DNA of 64,000 nucleotides from Galdieria sulphuraria (GCF_000341285.1 NW_005178441.1:100197-164196); one strand, 5' to 3'. Shown: positions 30,559-45,868, counted from the first letter of the stretch. The notes: a model not told the origin generated them from the sequence alone. Translations and numbers: made by a program.

Positions 30559-31294
30559 TTATACAATCTTCTTCGATTCACTCGCTGGCTTCAAACTTTT
30601 CAACTCTTTACTTGTTGCCTTATCTACCACGTTCTTTGACTGCTTGTCTTTGTTGTTACCGGTTGTTGGTCCATCGTCCACTTGCGGTTCCGAACTGCGT
30701 CCACTGGTCAACTTGGCTTCCAACTGCGATTCAAGAACGTTGATTCTGGACGTTAATTCAAAGAGTTTGCCAATCACGAAAAGAAGGGTAAGACTAAAAC
30801 TTGCCAAGTAAAAGTTCTATTTAGCTGTTGTCAAAATTGTCGTTCCAAGCACAACATTCTATACATACTCTCTGAGAACGAAACTGTCTTTGTTTTAAAG
30901 TACGTACTTCAAAAGAAACTGCGTTTGAGAACATTCCATTCGATGTAGTTTGTTCTGAGAGCTTCAGTTGTACTCGATAAGCGTCCTAGCTCTGAATTGA
31001 ACAAAACTGATCAAGAAACAAAAGACAGACAGTTCCCTACGGTTAAACTTTCTACGATTCCAAAAAACAAACTCAAGCTAATGTAGTTGATAAACTTCCT
31101 CAAGTGCAAAAACTGAGAACCTGTTGCCAACACTCGAAGTACTAGACGACGCACTCTCTTTGGCAAAGGCAACTAGGATAACGCGTGATGGAAGAGTCAG
31201 AAGAAGAGTTACCACTACCCACCACAAGTAAAGCTACTATAACAACTTCTGTACAAAGGAACAAATAGACGAGCAACCACAACATATTTTTCAT
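30559..31294 (-). CDS. BCAP31: BAP31-like ER membrane protein with KKxx retrieval signal
   Basis: Four exons are inferred: 31294-31223, 31172-31041, 30985-30869 and 30816-30559; introns are 50, 55 and 52 nt and the product is 192 residues. Three hydrophobic segments match the BAP31 plan (LWLLVYLFLCTEVVIVALLV; FINYISLSLFFGIVESL; FYLASFSLTLLFVIGKLFEL). The conserved stretch before the third segment, EVRTLKQRQFRSQRNFYLAS, parallels KLFRAQRNLYIAGFS of mammalian BAP31. The protein ends in KKIV, a KKxx ER-retrieval signal. The family escorts membrane proteins out of the ER. The end of exon 2 is uncertain by 15 nt (an alternative GT at 31055 would give a 70-nt intron). Confidence 0.75.
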
Positions 31295-31827
31295 TGGCTC
31301 TAAGAGAGTTTTGAATATCGTTGAATGTTTTCCAAATGTAGCCCACGTGTTACTTTTTCCCCGATGGAAGAGACAAAACAAGTTTGTTATCGGGAAGAGA
31401 GAGAGAGTGTGTGTGTGTGTGTGTGTGTGAGAATCTGATAACATTACATCATAATAGACACGAAAACTAAAGAATACGAAAAGCACAACTTATTGAACTT
31501 GTAAGATTTACAATACACAGAACATTTACTTCCTATGCCAAGAAATGGAAAATGAATCGCAGAATACTTCAAGTATCATCACGTTGTCAAGTGACATCCT
31601 ATGCATGCAAAGACCAAAGACTATAACAACTCCTTAGATTCGATAGCCAACAAAATGCTGCAAGCGAAGGTCGTCGACAAGTGTAAACCAATCGGGGAAT
31701 CGTTTTGAACCGCAAAGCTGATGGGATTCTGATCTCCGCCAACTCATTGTATTGGTAATTGGGACTTTTTGGATAGGAAAGCTATTTCCATCTTAAGAAG
31801 GAAACATTTCAGTTTCTATGCTATTTA
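31295..31827. promoter_or_regulatory. Divergent spacer between BAP31-like and hemA genes, with GA/GT repeat
   Basis: This 533-bp region must hold the promoters of both genes. It contains a (GA)n-(GT)n microsatellite at 31395-31429. No TATA box or other element was recognised. Confidence 0.4.
31395..31429. repeat. (GA)n(GT)n microsatellite
   Basis: About 6 GA units are followed by about 11 GT units on the plus strand, a simple-sequence repeat likely to vary between isolates. Confidence 0.9.
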
Positions 31828-33555
31828 ATGGAAGATAGAAAGGGTCAACTGTTCAATTTTACGCAGTGTTCGCAGCCAATGGCCTCGTGCTGTTGGATCA
31901 GTCAACCTGCACAAGTAGGAACCCGCAGCCTGTTCGCAGACAAGAGAACTTGCTTTCATAAAGGGAATTTTTTGGGTAAGTATAAGAACTCTTATTTTAC
32001 TTTATGCTCATTTATGTGAGAAGGTAACAATAAAGTGCAGAAAAACTGTGCTCGTCCCGGTTTCGACCTTTCCAAGTATAATGGGACCGTAAAGAGTATA
32101 GCTGCACCGGAAACAGGAGGCTTTCAGAGTGCCAAAAATAAAGCAAACATAGGACCTTTAAAGAAGGAGGCTTTCTCAGACGTCTCTAGCAAAGAAAAGG
32201 ACGTTTTGAACCAACAGCTCAACGAAACCAACAACAAAGGTAGCGACAAGAGTAGAAGAAGGAAGATGACACAAGTTGTAGTGGTTGGCCTTAGTCACAG
32301 AACGGCTACAGTTGAAACAAGAGAACGACTCTCCGTCCCAGAACCCAAGTGGCAAGAATATTGTGGCAATTTGAAGGACTTTTGCCCTTCAGTGACAGAA
32401 GTCGCTGTACTTTCTACTTGTAACCGTTTTGAAGTATATTTTGTTGCTTATGAAGAGAAAGAAGCAATCTTGGAAGTAATGCAGTTTCTCTCGTCATACA
32501 GTAGTGTTCCTATCAATCAGTTACGAAAGCATCTGTTTGTGCTTTGTGAAAGAATGGCAGTTTGGCATATTTTTCGCGTTGCAGGAGGACTTGACTCTCT
32601 TGTAGTCGGGGAAGGTCAGATTCTTTCCCAGATGAAGCAATGTTATCAACTCTCTTGTGATAAGAAAGGACAAGCAGGAAAAGTTTTGAAGAAGCTTTTG
32701 AATTCGGCTGTTGCTGCAGGAAAACGCGTTCGCTCAGAAACCGGAATTTCCAAAGGAGCAGTATCCATTTCATCTGCTGCAGTAGAACTAGGTTATATGA
32801 AAGCACCTTTTGATATTAACAAGTCACTAACTGAGGCTTCTAACTGCATTATTGGTGCTGGAAATATGGCTCGTCTTTTGGTACAACATTTAATTGGTCG
32901 CGGATGTCATAATATAACGGTTGTGAATCGTTCTTATAAACGTGCAGAGGAACTTAAGGAAATGTTTTCTGATGTGAATATTAATATATGGCCTTGGGAA
33001 GGTTTGATGGATGTTATAAGCACTTCCGAAGTTATCTTTACTTGTACCAGTTCGTCGGAGCCTATTTTATGTGCCGATCATTTGCGAGGCATCTTAGCAG
33101 ATTCATCAGGAACCTTGATCATTGATATTTCAGTTCCTAGGAATGTTGCTTCGGATGTGAAGGAGATTCCTTTTGTATCATCTTACAATGTTGACGATTT
33201 GAAAGCTGTAGTAGCACAAAATCAGGCTCGTCGTCGTAAACTTGTTCAGGAAGCGGAAACACTATTGACGGAAGAACTGAATATTTTCTGTAATTGGCAC
33301 CATTCACTGGGAGCCGTTCCTGCTATTACACGTTTACAGGAGCGAGCTGAGAGTATTCGTGCTGAAGAGTTGGAGCGGGTTGTATCGAAACTTCGTGACT
33401 TGACTGAGTCCGAACGAGAAGCCGTTGAAAAGGTTACCAAAGGTATTGTCAACAAGTTGTTGCATTTTCCCATGGTTTATATCAGAGAATTGGAAGATAT
33501 TGAAGAACGTAGCATTACTTTGAAGAGTCTTGAAGCACTTTTCAAGTTGTATTAA
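31828..33555 (+). CDS. hemA: Glutamyl-tRNA reductase, plastid
   Basis: Exon 1 (31828-31975) and exon 2 (32024-33555) flank a 48-nt intron; the acceptor at 32023 is the one that keeps the frame. The product has 559 residues, of which the first 125 or so look like transit peptide and linker. The enzyme follows: VVGLSHRTATVETRERL, the catalytic cysteine in STCNRFEVYF, GQILSQMKQCY, the NADPH-binding NCIIGAGNMARLLV, and a C-terminal dimerisation helix. It reduces glutamyl-tRNA(Glu) to glutamate-1-semialdehyde, the committed step of haem and chlorophyll synthesis by the C5 route, so the host has plastid-type tetrapyrrole synthesis. This step is usually controlled by light and haem; no element is visible. 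Confidence 0.95.
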
Positions 33556-33642
33556 GGGAATGTTTCAAATAAAAATGGAACAGTGTTTATCCATAATGCT
33601 TTGAGGATATGTATGTTTATTGCACTCTTCAACACGAGAGAG

Positions 33643-34298
33643 TTACTTTTGTGCACTTCTTTTTGAGGCCTTACTTTCTAAGAGTCCCTGTCTTGCACCC
33701 TTGACAGCTTTCTTCTCTTTCAAAACCTTCTCCTTCTCCTTCTTAGCCTCCAATTGTTCTTGAGCAGCCTTTTCGCGAACTTTTTCCGCTTGCTCCTTAT
33801 GAATGGCCTCCATCAATACTCTCTTGTTTTTAAAGACGTTTCCTTTGCAACGCAGATACATTTCTCGATACAGATGTTTGTCTATTTTGTTCTGGTCACG
33901 ATATTTCTTCAACAACCTGCGAAGAACCCTGATTCTGTGAATCCATACGGTCTTTTGAGGCAAACGGGCGTTTCTTGTACCCTTCCTCTTTCCGGGTCCC
34001 CTATGTCTTCCCTTTCTTTTAGCCTCCAAACGGAGTCGAAATCTTGCTTTTGAGTGCACCACCACTGGTTTTCGAATGACGAATCCATCCTTGACAAGTT
34101 TACGAATATTTTGCCCTATTATACCAAAGATAAACAAGTATCGTCTTTAAGCACTTTCTTGGGTGTAGCATAGTATATTTACTCACGTGAGTTGGCCATA
34201 GATATTTCACTCGTTTCATTAGGATCCAGCCATACTTTTCTTTTCCCACAGTGAAGAACAGACGCTGCAAGTCTTTTCTGCAGTTTTAAGGAAACCAT
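33643..34298 (-). CDS. RPL19: Cytosolic ribosomal protein eL19
   Basis: Exon 1 (34298-34187) and exon 2 (34115-33643) join across a 71-nt intron, one of the longer ones here, giving 194 residues. The start [20 protein letters not shown], the VWLDPNE motif, the basic [16 protein letters not shown] block and the long helical tail are all standard for eL19. The start chosen is the first ATG matching the family. It lies 87 bp from the hemA stop (convergent) and 185 bp from the NAT10 start (divergent). Confidence 0.96.
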
Positions 34299-34483
34299 TT
34301 CTTTCTCAGTCCCTCCTCTTTTAGAGACAATCAATCCAACGTGAAAAGAAGAGCGACGACGAAATAAAGTTGAAAGAATTTGGATTCTTTTTCTTGGGAG
34401 AAGAAGACTTGTGATAAGTTTCATCTGCTGGGTATTACTGTTTGAATGTTGTTGATTTACCTCAAGATAGAAATAGTATTAAT

Positions 34484-37400
34484 ATGAAGAAGAAAATAGA
34501 CGCTCGTTTGAAAACACTGTTGGAAGTTTCTTGTCAGGTAATGGTTCATTCCCTTCTGTTCCCATGTGCACTCATACTGTCTTTATATAAACTATAAAAG
34601 AACAATCACCGTGCATTGTTGGTTATAATTGGCGACCGTGGTAAGAATCAAGTAGTCAATTTACACTACATGCTATCCAAAATATCCAATATACCCAAGC
34701 CCTCCGTGTTATGGTGTTATAAGAAGGAGTTAGGGTTTAGTAGTCACAGGAAGAAAAGAATGAAACAAATTAAGAAACTAGCACAGAGAGGGTTATTAGA
34801 TACTTCTAGAGATGACCCATTTGAGATATTCGTGTCGAATACCCACATTAGGTATTGTTATTATGCAGAGACTCACAAAATATTGGGAAATACCTTTGGA
34901 ATGTGTGTGTTGCAAGATTTTGAAGCTCTTACTCCGAATATTTTAGCAAGGACAGTGGAAACTGTACAAGGTGGGGGTTTGGTGGTGTTATTATTGGGAA
35001 CTATTCAATCCCTAAGACAATTGTATACGATGGCAATGGACGTGCACGATCGTTTTCGTACACAAGCTCACAAGGATGTCGTAGCTAGGTTTAATGAACG
35101 ATTTATGTTATCACTTTCAAGATGCCAATCATGTTTGATAGTTGATGACGAACTCAACGTATTGCCATTATCCTCACCTATGAAGGAGGGAACTTTTGCT
35201 CTTTCGGATAAACAGAAAGAACAAATCAAGAAACAACAACAAGAATGGTCAGAGTTGAAAAGCAATTTGGAAGAAACCCCCATATTAGGCGAATTGATAT
35301 CTCGTACAAAGTAATGCAATCTTATTTGTTGGATAGGATATATTGATCATTTAATGAATAGGACCTTGGACCAAGCCAAAGCATTGTTGACTTTTATAGA
35401 AGCAATTACAGAAAAGACACTTCGTTCTACAATAGCTTTGACTGCAGCAAGAGGAAGAGGAAAGTCAGCAGCTCTAGGATTGGCAGTAGCATCTGCCATT
35501 GGTCATCAATATTCCAATATATTCGTTACTTGTCCATCTCCAGAAAATCTAAAGAGTTTTTTCGACTTCGTATTGATAGGTTTTGATGCATTACAATTCA
35601 AAGAACATGTGGATTATGAAGTTTTACAAAGTACGGATGCTTCCTTACAACATTGTGTCGTGAGAATCAATGTTTTTCGTTCCCATCGACAAACTATTCA
35701 ATATATCGACCCACGTGATGCCTCTAAAGCTTTGCATCAGGTTGTTATGGATTCCGTATATATACAGGAAGAATACTCATATAGTCATTTTAGGCTGAAT
35801 TGTTGGTAATCGATGAAGCAGCAGCTATTCCACTTCCTATTGTAAAGAGCATGTTGGGTCCTTATTTGATTTTCATGTCTTCCACTATTACGGGTTATGA
35901 AGGAACAGGAAGAAGCTTATCTCTTAAACTATTTGATCAGTTAAGAAAAGGAGCTCATAGTGATAATCGTCCTGATTCATTTCATCTAGCAGAAGGAGGA
36001 AGAACTTTTCGAGAAATCACCTTGGAAGCTCCCATTAGGTAAGATAGTCAAGCATCCCGAGTTTCAAATAAAAAAAGCTGATTGGACATATGAGATATGC
36101 TATTGGAGATCCTATTGAGTCGTGGTTATATGACGTATTATGTTTAGAAGCTGGAAAAGGACCACAGCCACTTATTTATGGATGTCCACATCCTCATGAC
36201 TGTCAACTCTATAGGGTGAATCGAGATGCCTTATTTTCAGGGCATCCTTTGGCAGAATCTTTCTTACAAACCATCATGGCTTTGTTTGTTTCCAGTCATT
36301 ACAAAAACTCACCCAATGACTTGCAATTATTATCTGATGCTCCTGCTCATCGTCTCTTTGTTTTAATAGCTCCCACTAAGAAACAATTGGATTCCAATGG
36401 TTTACCACAAGTCTTATGTGCCATACAGGTAATGAATGTATGATTTTTCCTGGCACTAGTTTCTTATAACCATTATCCATAGGTTTGTTTGGAAGGACAA
36501 ATTTCCAAAGAGTATGCTCAAGCTTCCATGTCACGTGGTTATAGAGGAGCTGGTGATCTCATTCCTTGGACGATATCACAACAGTTTCAAGACTCCAGTT
36601 TTGCAAGTCTTTCAGGAGTTCGGGTTGTTCGTATTGCTACTCATCCAGATGTTCAAAGAATGGGATATGGTTCTAGAGCGTTGACATTATTGAATGATTA
36701 CTATTCAGGTAAAATGATATCCTTGACTGAAGATGGATGGCGAGGGACCTTAAGTGATGAGCCTTCAACAATAACCAATGTTGACAATAGTAATGATACG
36801 TTGAATCATGAAAGACTTGAACCAAGAAAGGAATTACCACCGTTATTAGAACCTTTGAATGTCCCCGACAGAGTCGACTATTTAGGAGTTTCTTATGGAT
36901 TGACATATGAGTTGTTTTGTTTTTGGAAAAAGCAGGGAATGGTTCCCCTTTATATTAGACTCGTTGCCAATGAATATACCGGTGAACATACGTGTATCAT
37001 GTTGAAACAATTACCGGAACAGTCCAAAATGTCTTGGTTGTCTAATTTCTTTCATGACTTTATACGACGTTTTCTAGCCCTCTTGCCTTTTGCTTGGAGC
37101 AGTTGGAATCCCGCTTTAACTCTGCAAATTATCGATTATGGAAAAGAATACTATGCCTCGCATCAAGTGACGATGTTGAATGAACACAATATGCATTTGC
37201 TATTATCTACTTTTGATATTCAACGGTTGGAAGCTTATGCAAAGAATCTGATCGACTATCACATGATCGTCGATTTGCTACCCACCATTGCCAAGTTATA
37301 TTTTAGTGGACAATTGGATAAGGAGATTCATTTATCTGCAGCCCAATCTGCTATTTTGGTGAGTGTTGGATTGCAATATATGGATTTGGATCGATTGGAA

Positions 37401-37658
37401 AAAGTATTGAATGTCCCTGCTCAACAATTGTTGGCTTTGTTAAATAAGATGATTCGCAAGTTTGCCCATTATTTCAAAGAGTTGGAATGGAGTCTAATGG
37501 AGTCTCATGATGCCTCAACAATAATAACAGAAACAAAAACATCGATGAAGGATACTAATGAGACTTTAGAACCCAAACAAGCACCACTGGTCAAGAAACC
37601 CAAAAAGAATATGGAGCATAAGGACAAAAAGGAACATCGTAAACATCGATTGGAATGA
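34484..37658 (+). CDS. NAT10: RNA cytidine acetyltransferase NAT10/Kre33
   Basis: Six exons are inferred: 34484-34537, 34601-35310, 35362-35740, 35794-36038, 36095-36428 and 36483-37658; introns are 51-63 nt and the product is 965 residues (human about 1025). Order: N-terminal TmcA-like domain, the helicase ATPase with ALTAARGRGKSAALG (Walker A) and LLVIDEAAAIPLPIV (Walker B), the GNAT acetyltransferase with VRIATHPDVQRMGYGSRAL (acetyl-CoA loop), and a lysine-rich nucleolar tail. It makes N4-acetylcytidine in 18S rRNA and some tRNAs using ATP and acetyl-CoA. The stop lies 23 bp from the APC4 stop on the other strand. Confidence 0.94.
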
Positions 37659-37681
37659 TCCAAGAAATGGCGTTGATGGTT

Positions 37682-41693
<4,012 letters not shown>

Positions 41694-41905
41694 AGAAATA
41701 CCTAAAATAGTTGATATATCATTCCATACTTGATTGAGTCTTAAGATATTTTGTACTTTTTCTTTCATTCGGCATTGTTTATTGTCTACAAAAATATAAC
41801 CCATAGAATAATTCATAACAATATCTTAGCATAACGAAATCCAATTTTTATTCGAAACAATGGAATGTATCGTTATTATTATAAAGCAACACATGAAACA
41901 CACAT

Positions 41906-43165
41906 TTACTTGATCATTTGTTTCACCTGATTGGAACTTTTCTGAACTCCTGTAAACTTGGCAAACATAACCCACTGTTGTGAACCCCAAAAAGTATTAC
42001 CCCATCGTAATAAAAAGGTAGCTATACTTTCAGCTTTCGGAGTAGACGAAAAGATTCGAGGAAAAATATGTTGTTCAATGCCATTCACGAGTTGATAGCG
42101 AGTACCCGCAGAAACTCCAAGAAACAATCCATAGGCTGCTGAAGTTGTCAACACATTAGACATTTGATTTTCTGGAGTAAAAGAAGGGTCAAGTGCCTTG
42201 CGAATCATAATTATACTGTTGGTCAAAGCCACTCCAATAAATGAACAACAAAACCCTGTCATCGAAAGTTGTCCGACTTTGTAAAAATACGATATCATTC
42301 GCTGACCAAGTGTATATCTGTGACCCACTTGAAATACACTTCCAGGTAGATCCTTTGCAAAGTTGGCTATCCATGAAGAATGAGAAATATGAGAACCACT
42401 AAGGGATATAGCAGGAGCTGGGAAATAAACCAAAGCAAAATCAGCTAAAAATGCCATAATGACATTGGCAAAAACAAAGTCAATCTCTTTCCAAAATCTA
42501 TCGCGTCGACGTTCCCATTCTGCAGATAACTTTCCACATAAGCCTAAAGACTCTTCAATAAGAATTTTCAACAGAAACCTTTCATCCGCTAGAAATCTAT
42601 TCCTCAAGCCCTGGCTAAGACTCATCAACAAACGACTGACAGGATTTGCTCTTGCTAAAATATAGTTCCGAACAACATCTTCTCCTATTCGACCTTGCTC
42701 AAAAGCTTGGCGAACTTCTGTTGAGATAGATTCCCAAGATAATCCATGTTTGGTCATAAGTGCAAGTAATGTGCCATCAGGTCTTCCAGGTTGAGAGGCA
42801 TCGGAATAATCCCCATCACTTTTACCATTTCCAGCTTTACCTATTCCTCCACCACTAATATTACCTCCATCCATTTCCAACCTTCCAGTTGAATCCTTTT
42901 CAGTACCTCGGGAAGTGGAAAAGTTGCCGAGCACTTGTTTCCATTCAGGAGTTTCACTATTCGATCTGATACATAGTTTCCAATATACTCGATGTAAATT
43001 AGTATGATTCTTTCTCAACGATGGACTGTGAAAAGAAAAACTGGCTGTATCCGAAAGAAAACGAAAAGAGACTCCAGTGTTGAATGGACACAACGGAATA
43101 AATGCACTTGTCATATCGATGGAATGAATAAGCAAAGAATTCTCATTGCAATATGTTGTCGTCAT
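41906..43165 (-). CDS. RETICULATA-related (DUF3411) chloroplast envelope protein
   Basis: The single exon encodes 419 residues. The first 100 form a Ser/Arg-rich presequence and a glycine-rich linker (GGNISGGGIGKAGNGKSDGD). The DUF3411 region follows: LLALMTKHGLSWESISTEV, RFLLKILIEESLGLCGKLSAE, ERRRDRFWKEIDFVFANVIM, then several hydrophobic segments to the end. In plants these proteins sit in the chloroplast envelope and affect leaf development and amino-acid supply; the activity is not settled. The frame starts at ATG 43165, overlapping the TIC22 frame by 13 nt; an in-frame ATG at 43114 is an alternative start that would remove the overlap. Confidence 0.85.
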   Translation of the reverse strand: MTTTYCNENSLLIHSIDMTSAFIPLCPFNTGVSFRFLSDTASFSFHSPSLRKNHTNLHRVYWKLCIRSNSETPEWKQVLGNFSTSRGTEKDSTGRLEMDGGNISGGGIGKAGNGKSDGDYSDASQPGRPDGTLLALMTKHGLSWESISTEVRQAFEQGRIGEDVVRNYILARANPVSRLLMSLSQGLRNRFLADERFLLKILIEESLGLCGKLSAEWERRRDRFWKEIDFVFANVIMAFLADFALVYFPAPAISLSGSHISHSSWIANFAKDLPGSVFQVGHRYTLGQRMISYFYKVGQLSMTGFCCSFIGVALTNSIIMIRKALDPSFTPENQMSNVLTTSAAYGLFLGVSAGTRYQLVNGIEQHIFPRIFSSTPKAESIATFLLRWGNTFWGSQQWVMFAKFTGVQKSSNQVKQMIK

Positions 43166-44160
43166 TTGTGCAGCCTTTCGGTGATGCCAAGTGCCAAAGA
43201 ACTAAGAAAGCACCCCAACTTTCGAAAAGGATGCTTCTTATTCAAAGTAGAACATTTGTTCAAGGTTCGATGAAGATTCCTAGACAAACGTCCGTTCCTC
43301 GGTATAGCTGGTTCTCTTCTTCTCATAGAATACTCGTTAGCTGTTGTCAAGCTACAAGAAGGAGTCAAGCAGTGTTGAGAAATTTTGCAGTAATTTTGAC
43401 TAGCTTACTTCTGAGTGGAAGTGTTTTTCCAGTCATTCCTGGTTCAAACGCAAACAACGTTTTGGAACCCGTTATTGCTTCCTCCTTAAGTAAAAGGAGG
43501 GCACGAGAACTATTGAAAGAGAGAACGAAGAATGTTAAAGTTTATATGGTCGCCAACCAAGCAGGGCAACCTTTTTTAGCAGAAGGAGTTGAATCAAATA
43601 CTCAAGTAGGACTTTTCTTTTTCACAGCCGCAGATGCCTCTATGATGCTGATGCAGATGAGTCAAGGTGCTGGTGGCAGCGCACGAATAGAGGCAATTTC
43701 ATTGGACAAAGCTTACGATATGGTAACTGCGAAACCTACACCATCAGGATTGAAGGACACCAAAGGACGTGATTTGAAAGTAGTCTTTAGGTTTTGTCCA
43801 GAAGTTTATCAAGTTCGTTTTTATAGGCAATTAGCCAAAAACAAGTCTCTACGTAGCGTTCCCGTGTTTGTTGCTCCCGATTTGGTGTTAGAAAAGAATA
43901 ATGAAAACTTGATTCCCGCTTTTTTAGATAAGGAAGATTTAGAAAAGTCTTGGAAAGAGTTGAAAAAGACTCACCCAGAGCTTCCTCTTCGACCGAAGAT
44001 TGAGGCTGTGGATCTTTTGGACGTTTTGGAGGAAATGGAAAAAGGAACCAATCCTGATATTTATCAACTAGGATTCTATGCACCTCGTAAGAACCTTGTG
44101 TGGGTGCAAGGCAATAATAATCACGCAGATTCCGCAGAAAAAGATCATAATAGCAGTTGA
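43153..44160 (+). CDS. TIC22: TIC22-like chloroplast protein import factor
   Basis: The frame encodes 335 residues. The first 90 contain a basic Ser/Arg/Gln-rich transit region and a hydrophobic stretch (NFAVILTSLLLSGSVFP). TIC22 homology follows: VYMVANQAGQPFLAEG, VGLFFFTAADASMMLMQM, IEAISLDKAYDMV, VPVFVAPDLVLEK and IYQLGFYAPRKNLVWVQ. TIC22 is an intermembrane-space chaperone that hands preproteins from TOC to TIC. The first ATG is 43153; alternatives at 43231 and 43270 exist. It is divergent from and overlaps the RETICULATA-related gene, so two envelope proteins share one promoter region. Confidence 0.87.
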   Translation: MLSSFVQPFGDAKCQRTKKAPQLSKRMLLIQSRTFVQGSMKIPRQTSVPRYSWFSSSHRILVSCCQATRRSQAVLRNFAVILTSLLLSGSVFPVIPGSNANNVLEPVIASSLSKRRARELLKERTKNVKVYMVANQAGQPFLAEGVESNTQVGLFFFTAADASMMLMQMSQGAGGSARIEAISLDKAYDMVTAKPTPSGLKDTKGRDLKVVFRFCPEVYQVRFYRQLAKNKSLRSVPVFVAPDLVLEKNNENLIPAFLDKEDLEKSWKELKKTHPELPLRPKIEAVDLLDVLEEMEKGTNPDIYQLGFYAPRKNLVWVQGNNNHADSAEKDHNSS

Positions 44161-44203
44161 CAATAAATGATTATTTTGCTACCGAAAGAGGCAATGAATA
44201 TTT

Positions 44204-45684
44204 TTAGGCCATTCTCAATTGGTAATCTCCATTTTGTGTAATATAACGAACCCAAGGAAGTGCACGATAACCACTCTTCTCAATAATTTTCAAATAACGA
44301 ACTTGTAATCCGGATACTGTAAAATAAGGAATCTCAAACTCCACGGATATGGGACGACGTACAGCCTGCTCTCGGTTTTCAGAGGATGGAATCGAAGGAA
44401 GTCCAAAATAACCTCTAACAACAAGTTCTTGTCCTCCATGTAAATGCTTCAACGACCATACCACAACATCCTTTTCAGGAGTATATTTCACTCGTCCAGA
44501 TGCGCTTTTAAACGAAGGAGTATCGGCATCAGGAGGTGTCGGAATATGAATTTTCACAGAATTAGCTGTATATTTCGGTTTAAATTGCGCTCTGACGTTA
44601 ATAGTGTAATTAACACGATAGGGATGAAACTCAATCATGGCATCAACCCAGATCAGTGGACGCATTGGAGTACTTAAACGATAACTCATCAGTTCAAACT
44701 CCCCATCCGGAGGAATAAAAGAAATTGTTCGATCGGTCTCAAACCGAGATAAGCGAACGCATTGATGAAACTTTATATCTTCTAGCTCTACAGCACGACC
44801 TCTATTCAGAAATGTAAAAGTAACAAATAGACAATGAAAAAAAATACTCACTGTCCAGGTCTTCCGGTTGCCTCAAACTGTAGTTTGTCGTTCAAACCCA
44901 ACTTGAGTTCTGGCATGCCACTAAGATATGACTTCATTTTCATTTGACCTAGAATTTCAGAATAGAGCAAATTTCCATTGGCTCCCACGAGAAGATTAAC
45001 TTTCTCAATCACATCCAAAAAAACTTCATTACGCTGGTGCTTCACTCCCTCTGAACGCCAAGAAACAGCATTCGTCACAGCTATCGGGGGACGTGGACTT
45101 TCTAAAACATGTCGCTCTTGCGTTATGTACTGCAGAAAATATATAAAAACTAAAGCAAAATAAAAACAAAAAATACCTCCTGGAGAACCTTGCTTTCCGT
45201 ACTTTGTGGAAAACCAAAGTCCATCATTTCGTCCAAAAGTTCATAAATAAGGACAAAGTTATCTCTAATAGACTCTTCCTCAACGTCCTTGAAATATTCA
45301 CGAAATACGAGCACAACACGATATAAAAAAGACAACATAAGTGCAGCGTTCGCGTTGGTTCTGGTGACAGCTACTAGAAAAATATCCGCCACTTTGATGA
45401 AAGCCAAAGAATATCCTCTTTGCTCATCGTGGAGAATGGGTTTTGTGGAGCTATCCTATAGAGAAAGTCTCCGAAAAATTTAAAGTTATAAGAGGAAACC
45501 CTACTTACATCTTCTGCCTCGATGACTTTTAGTTTCACTTGACTTATCACATCGACTGGAACGTCTCCTCGATAATTTCGTGAAATAAGTACCCTTCCTC
45601 TGGCGTCCAATATATACAGGGCAGAAACCTTTACCAAAAACAATAAGAACAACAACACACCAAAACGTCCTTTCTCACCACCAT
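44204..45684 (-). CDS. APM1: AP-1 complex medium (mu) subunit
   Basis: Five exons are inferred: 45684-45679, 45628-45509, 45455-45177, 45129-44852 and 44801-44204; introns are 47-53 nt and the product is 426 residues, the family's length. The first coding exon is only ATG GTG. The longin part starts VSALYILDARGRVLISRNYR, then EEESIRDNFVLIYELLDEMM. The mu homology domain has VTNAVSWRSEGVKH, ELEDIKFHQCVRLSRFETDR, TISFIPPDGEFELMSYRL and the end LPWVRYITQNGDYQL. Identity to AP-1 mu is clearer than to AP-2 to AP-4. It recognises YxxPhi cargo signals at the trans-Golgi network. A tRNA-Leu gene ends 44 bp upstream of the ATG. Confidence 0.93.
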
Positions 45685-45728
45685 AGTTACGTTCAGAACT
45701 CAACCCACCCACCAAAAAGTATAGAAAT

Positions 45729-45810
45729 GCAGAGAGTGGGATTTGAACCCACGCCATCTAGGATGACTGCGACCTAAACGCAGCGCCTTAGACCGCTCGG
45801 CCATCTCTGC
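45729..45810 (-). tRNA. trnL-UAG: tRNA-Leu (anticodon UAG)
   Basis: On the minus strand 82 nt fold as a class II tRNA: acceptor GCAGAGA with TCTCTGC, anticodon stem CTGCG/CGCAG around loop TTTAGGT (anticodon TAG, leucine CTA), a long variable arm with TCATCCTAGATGGC, and T arm GTGGG-TTCAAAT-CCCAC. A run of five T (45714-45718 complement) lies 10 nt beyond the 3' end as Pol III terminator. There is no intron. Confidence 0.95.
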
Positions 45811-45855
45811 GAATTATGGAAAGGAGGCACTTCTCTATATGAAATGAAGTCATTG

Positions 45856-45868
45856 TTCTAGAAAATTC
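45856..45868. promoter_or_regulatory. Heat-shock element before small HSP gene
   Basis: TTCTAGAAAATTC is a perfect three-unit heat-shock element (TTC-nn-GAA-nn-TTC). It lies 106 bp upstream of the small heat-shock protein ATG. A second two-unit site, GAA-tc-TTC, is at 45894-45901. Heat-shock factor trimers bind this pattern. Confidence 0.75.

Noticed and set aside
31295-31486. Longer N terminus for the BAP31-like gene containing a His-Thr repeat
   Set aside because: It is the translation of the GT microsatellite; the family starts at about the ATG at 31294.
45685-45757. N-terminal extension of the AP-1 mu first frame (MAWVQIPLSAF...)
   Set aside because: It starts inside tRNA-Leu and reads through the intron; family homology begins only at the exon after the 50-nt intron.
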